Assembly (NCBI GenBank): GCA_947396885.1 | Contig: OX377201.1 | Location: 27,753,923-27,817,922, forward strand | DNA length: 64,000 nt | From: Heligmosomoides polygyrus polygyrus | Taxonomy: Eukaryota > Nematoda > Chromadorea > Rhabditida > Heligmosomidae | Direction of reading: 5' to 3' | Shown here: piece after piece, positions 62,701 to 64,000 of the stretch | Layout: the number at the start of each line of letters is the position of its first letter | Position numbering within the stretch: position 1 is the first letter of the stretch | Program-made: the position numbers and the translations under genes | Notes under the pieces: model-generated | Told to the model about the DNA's origin: nothing | The model's input: the letters and a program-made list of their open reading frames with translations, nothing else | Databases searched by the model: none

Positions 62701-63868
62701 CTCATGCAGCCTGCAAATTCCTCAAAAAGATTGTTAATATTGGAAACAGTAAAAGTCTATGACAATTGAGCAATGTCTTGACAATCCAGTCCATTGAAAT
62801 AATTGGCGATTGTAGTAAAGGTGCCAATTTGCAGGAGAACCTGCCTGTTTTTTGTTTTGATTTTAAAACAGGTGTCGCACGTTACGTTTCGGGCTTCGAA
62901 TTCTCTCGAGATTAAAAGGAAGATTCGACTTTTTATCTCTTTTTATATACCAGAGGATTTAGATGACAAGCAAAGATTTGACCACAGGTGAAACTCCGCC
63001 TGCGTTCAATCGTACCCATATTAATATTCGAGCAAATTGTCTCCATAGTTCAAAGATACGACAACAACCGCACGCTGTCCATAACATTCCCACGAAAACA
63101 TAACCAACCAGTCCTTCCAACAAGGCCTCATGCACGGCGTCCATCTCACTTTCTGGAATCCAGCATTCGGCGGCCAGAAATCCGTTGGTATCTACCTATG
63201 AAGCAAGACTTCCTCCTTCATTCTTGTCATATGCATCGGAAGCAAAGAAACAGAAAGGCACACACCGTGAACATGTTGAGGGTACTGTAGATCGCCTTCT
63301 GCAGGTGAACCTTTTTCAGCCACGTCGGCAGATCTTGGGCGACATCTGACAATATCTGGAAAACTAGCATCTGGCACGTATCACGGTAGTCAGACCAATA
63401 CAGATTCGCAAGATAAGACCAAGTTATACGAAGCTATACTGTTCTAGTAGACGAATTTTTCGCTGGGCAAAGCCTGGTAGACAAGCTCTCCACGTTATCT
63501 TACGTCATATATGTTGCACAGAATGCAGCCCCATGCTTGAACTGAATGAAACTCTTCCAGACTGTACGGAAACCGACCTGAAAGCGATGTTTCTGCGTGC
63601 TGTCGATAACTATCTTGAGATCATGTATTCGAGCAATCGTCTCGAACAGAGCCGTCTGTCGCTCCTTTGATGTCTTTGGGCAAGGGTACTGTCTTGCATT
63701 GAAGCTAAACAACTTGACAGCTGAAGAAAACGTTCCGTCGAAATCGGAAGGCTGAAACTACAAGTGGCTTTTTGAACTTTCTTACCCATCGCAAACCTTG
63801 TCGACAATCAACTTCAGACTTTCTCCTTTGAAAAACACGATGAACACGCATTTCATAATAGGGGCAAG
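44778..63868 (-). CDS. V-type H+-ATPase subunit a (V0), partial
   Basis: Subunit a forms the stator side of the V0 proton channel. Exons 5' to 3': 63868-63786, 63704-63578, 63355-63266, 63195-63109, 62573-62423, 62193-62110, 61872-61817, 59936-59800, 59741-59642, 59572-59424, 59365-59214, 59175-59012, 57428-57294, 54544-54382, 54194-54106, 44984-44778. Every junction keeps frame. Landmarks: [16 protein letters not shown] in the cytosolic half; [103 protein letters not shown], then [19 protein letters not shown] with the essential proton-path Arg, and [20 protein letters not shown] near the C-terminus. Stop at 44778-44780. The N-terminal roughly 200 residues are off the right edge. The last intron (9.1 kb) holds an intact RTE. 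Nematodes have several paralogues (unc-32, vha-5, vha-6, vha-7); which one was not decided. Confidence 0.97.
45140..45530 (+). mobile_element. LINE 3'-end fragment
   Basis: The plus strand reads [20 protein letters not shown], the style of a non-LTR reverse-transcriptase C-terminus, followed by a tail with TGTAATAAATGTAAATG. It lies in the last V-ATPase intron. Confidence 0.5.
46854..50149 (+). mobile_element. RTE-type LINE, intact coding frame with target duplication
   Basis: A perfect 11-bp repeat ATATGATGCCG lies at 46843-46853 and 50150-50160. The 3' end after the stop is short and made of GGTGATAC/GGTGATAT-like units, as in RTE elements. The 5' region (about 370 bp) is GC-rich. Compared with the copy at 19860-23215 it appears slightly shorter at the 5' end, so the untranslated leader may be truncated. 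It is inserted antisense to the V-ATPase gene, in its last intron. Confidence 0.93.
47226..50141 (+). CDS. RTE endonuclease-reverse transcriptase, 971 codons, intact
   Basis: The single protein nicks target DNA and copies its RNA by target-primed reverse transcription. An apurinic-type endonuclease occupies about residues 25-270: ICTYNARTL (Asn near 32), GLTETRR (Glu near 60), GDFNAKIG (Asp/Asn near 165) and GSDHRLLR (Asp-His near 258). Reverse transcriptase lies at about 450-780: [34 protein letters not shown] (motif A, near 600), [18 protein letters not shown] (motif B), [13 protein letters not shown] (motif C, FADD near 697). The C-terminus has [14 protein letters not shown] and [10 protein letters not shown], typical of RTE. 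Length is normal for the clade. All catalytic residues are present and there are no internal stops. The start at 47226 is the first Met of the conserved frame. Confidence 0.95.
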   Translation: MGRTSTERLLKSQGLTRLRKLRRTRMTICTYNARTLASEASVEDLMMQARKIKYDVIGLTETRRHHPLHAAYDSGEELFLGTCDSRGVGGVGVLVNTHLAMNIDSYESLTSRIGRLRLKRCGSVPALTVFVAYAPTSDYDDEDVEAFYVELEKFYKEDHTFYKVIVGDFNAKIGPRRSPEELHIGTHGLEWNEQGERLSEFIMSTKTIHGNSQFQKPPSLRWTWGSPGGQFHNEIDHIISNRKYCLTDVSVVPKFYTGSDHRLLRARFRFSRQGEKAAKFKKRNPRTTINWDLYTSLVGLCEDAVMDNVDEEYDRFVHHLHDSAKGAESLKTTKRRLSPETLELIRQRGAARASGNYQLTSELAKLCRAAIKEDLKERRAEVLAEAAEAGLSIRNARRNFANFKTKMTALRRPDGTVTSSRRTMDKVIHDFYSDLFDSHVHLPPCHLPQDGYVVPSVLPSEIRHAISSVKKRTAPGSDRIRAEHLKSLPPALINTLARLFTRYLSECKVPSQWKTSKTVLLYKKGDVHDIGNYRPICLLSVVYKLFTRVILNRISRTLDEGQPCEQAGFRRGFSTIDHIHTITKLIEVSREYKLPLCLTFIDLKKAFDSVETEAVMEALLTQGVPTQYIRVLRELYSGFTTKISPFYNDVVIDVKRGVRQGDTISPKLFSATLENVMRELEWEDMGVKVDGRQLHHLRFADDIVLITPSISQAERMLADFDRVCGSVGLQLNLTKTMFMKNGWVSDAPFSLNGTNISECSSYVYLGREVNMTNDLAPELSRRKRAAWGAFKSVEEVVKKTKNVRLRAHLFDSTVLPALTYASETWAIRKQDEHAISVAQRGIERTMLGVTRLTQVREGLRSSELRRRSKIRDAVAWAKSSKIRWAGHVMRFADTRWTRAVTDWIPRDVKRTPGRPPTRWSDFFVKALNDRYDALRVPRARRIHWTTLARDRDEWRRCWRPLEQVDDQRDDR
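51074..51250 (-). mobile_element. Partial SINE
   Basis: Tail and body only (AAGGATAACGC, GCGCCATGCATTCTGCTCCT, TTTGAATGCGTAGTTCGCC); strongly diverged towards the head. Confidence 0.55.
51590..51724. mobile_element. Hairpin MITE, 135 bp
   Basis: Inverted ends GGCCAACGTTATACCA and TGGTATAACATAGGCC continue inward through AAGCTTAATGATAAGCTC and its complement. ATA flanks both sides. The ends resemble those of the MITE at 4741-4837. Confidence 0.65.
51811..52095 (+). mobile_element. tRNA-derived SINE, full length, plus orientation
   Basis: The best view of the 5' head: GCGCGTGTAGCGCAGTGGAG (A-box region) and CCTGGTTCGGATCTCCC (B-box region), 44 bp apart. It ends with GACGCCTTATCATTTATATC. It lies in the V-ATPase last intron, antisense to it. 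Confidence 0.85.
52261..52935 (+). mobile_element. CR1/jockey-like LINE 3'-end fragment
   Basis: The plus strand reads [20 protein letters not shown] then NPCLKKN, the region after the catalytic core of CR1-like reverse transcriptases; the C-terminal part continues in other frames. The 3' end is a GAATGAATAAATAAATAAAT tail. It is 5'-truncated and frameshifted. Confidence 0.7.
53560..53735 (+). repeat. Possible LINE 3' tail
   Basis: GAATGGATGAAGACCGACTCC is followed by a repetitive ATGAATATGACTATGAATAT and GAATAAAAA end. No coding remains. Confidence 0.35.
55495..56458 (-). mobile_element. CR1-like LINE 3'-end fragment, minus orientation
   Basis: Minus-strand pieces, in order: [40 protein letters not shown], then [20 protein letters not shown] and [15 protein letters not shown], with frame changes between them. 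The 3' end has a TGTAATAAACAAATAC tail. It sits in a V-ATPase intron, in the same orientation as the host gene. Confidence 0.75.
57990..58450 (+). mobile_element. Mariner transposase fragment with internal deletion
   Basis: The plus strand reads [20 protein letters not shown] then HHSF directly joined to [20 protein letters not shown] (the segment between them is missing), [12 protein letters not shown], then a frameshifted [18 protein letters not shown] and [12 protein letters not shown] end. No terminal repeats were found. Confidence 0.78.
58650..58898 (-). mobile_element. tRNA-derived SINE, minus orientation
   Basis: It carries body and head (TACTTCTATGGGATGTCGTG, GGTTGGCGTGGGCGGGAAAG, CTCCGACTGCGCCACCACGC). 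It lies in a V-ATPase intron. Confidence 0.78.
60000..60300 (-). mobile_element. Diverged tRNA-derived SINE, minus orientation
   Basis: AAGGATCGGTATTAGTCAAT on the left through TCTCCTCCGACTGCGGTACC on the right; the order of blocks is that of the family, but it is strongly diverged. Confidence 0.65.
60779..60890 (+). mobile_element. SINE 3' half, plus orientation
   Basis: CCAAATACGCGTTCAAGTTG, CCTCCACGAAATCAGGTA and ACGACGTCTTTTATCTTTTG match the SINE 3' half and tail. Confidence 0.55.
60930..61200 (-). mobile_element. Diverged SINE, minus orientation
   Basis: It contains GTGGAGGCAATTTGAATGCA, TTGGTTGGCCTGGGGAGAGA and CGACTGCGTCACCACGCGCC. A further eroded piece continues to about 61400. 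Confidence 0.6.
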
Positions 63869-64000
63869 CTGAAAGATCCTGAATGAATGAGGACGTGGGG
63901 CAAACAATTGTGAAAGACAGAGCAAAGCTAATATGAAGGAAAGACTGCAATTTGAGAAGAATTCAGCGTTCTTCTTCGTTTAGGAGAGCATGTGGCGGAG

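Overview
The window is eukaryotic, and everything points to a parasitic nematode, probably a strongylid or hookworm. Protein-coding signal is broken into short exons with nematode-style acceptors (TTTCAG, TTTTAG) and introns from 38 bp to more than 9 kb. Genes are few and the space between exons is packed with interspersed repeats. The species is an inference; no sequence tag names it.

Three host genes are visible, all on the minus strand. (1) From about 16.3 kb down to the left edge lies a BAZ1 (WSTF/ACF1-like) chromatin-remodelling subunit: the WAC domain, a Lys/Glu-rich linker, the DDT domain and a coiled coil are here, and the WHIM/PHD/bromodomain part would lie off the left edge. (2) Around 28.3-30.5 kb sit the last three exons of a C2H2 zinc-finger protein; less certain exons further upstream (36.7, 38.9, 41.2-41.5 kb) may belong to it or to another gene. 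(3) From 44.8 kb to beyond the right edge lies the a subunit of the V-type H+-ATPase. Sixteen exons were placed and all join in frame; the N-terminal roughly 200 residues are off the window.

The rest is mostly mobile DNA. There are two copies of an RTE-type LINE (19.9-23.2 kb, dead; 46.85-50.15 kb, intact 971-codon frame with an 11-bp target duplication, inside the last V-ATPase intron), fragments of other LINEs, at least five mariner/Tc1-type elements, two Merlin-type elements with 8-bp duplications, another nested TIR family, PIF/Tourist-like MITEs, a probable non-autonomous Helitron, and some 18 full or partial copies of a tRNA-derived SINE of about 300 bp. Several SINE copies have clear target duplications, and one has landed inside an open reading frame.

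The structures most worth a second look are the large inverted repeat at 25.24-27.60 kb, which carries mirrored copies of a Cys/His-rich coding segment; the dispersed SINE family; a TIR element whose ends are runs of 12-13 G; and a mariner-like element that is almost a perfect 1-kb palindrome. No clearly new multi-gene system is visible.
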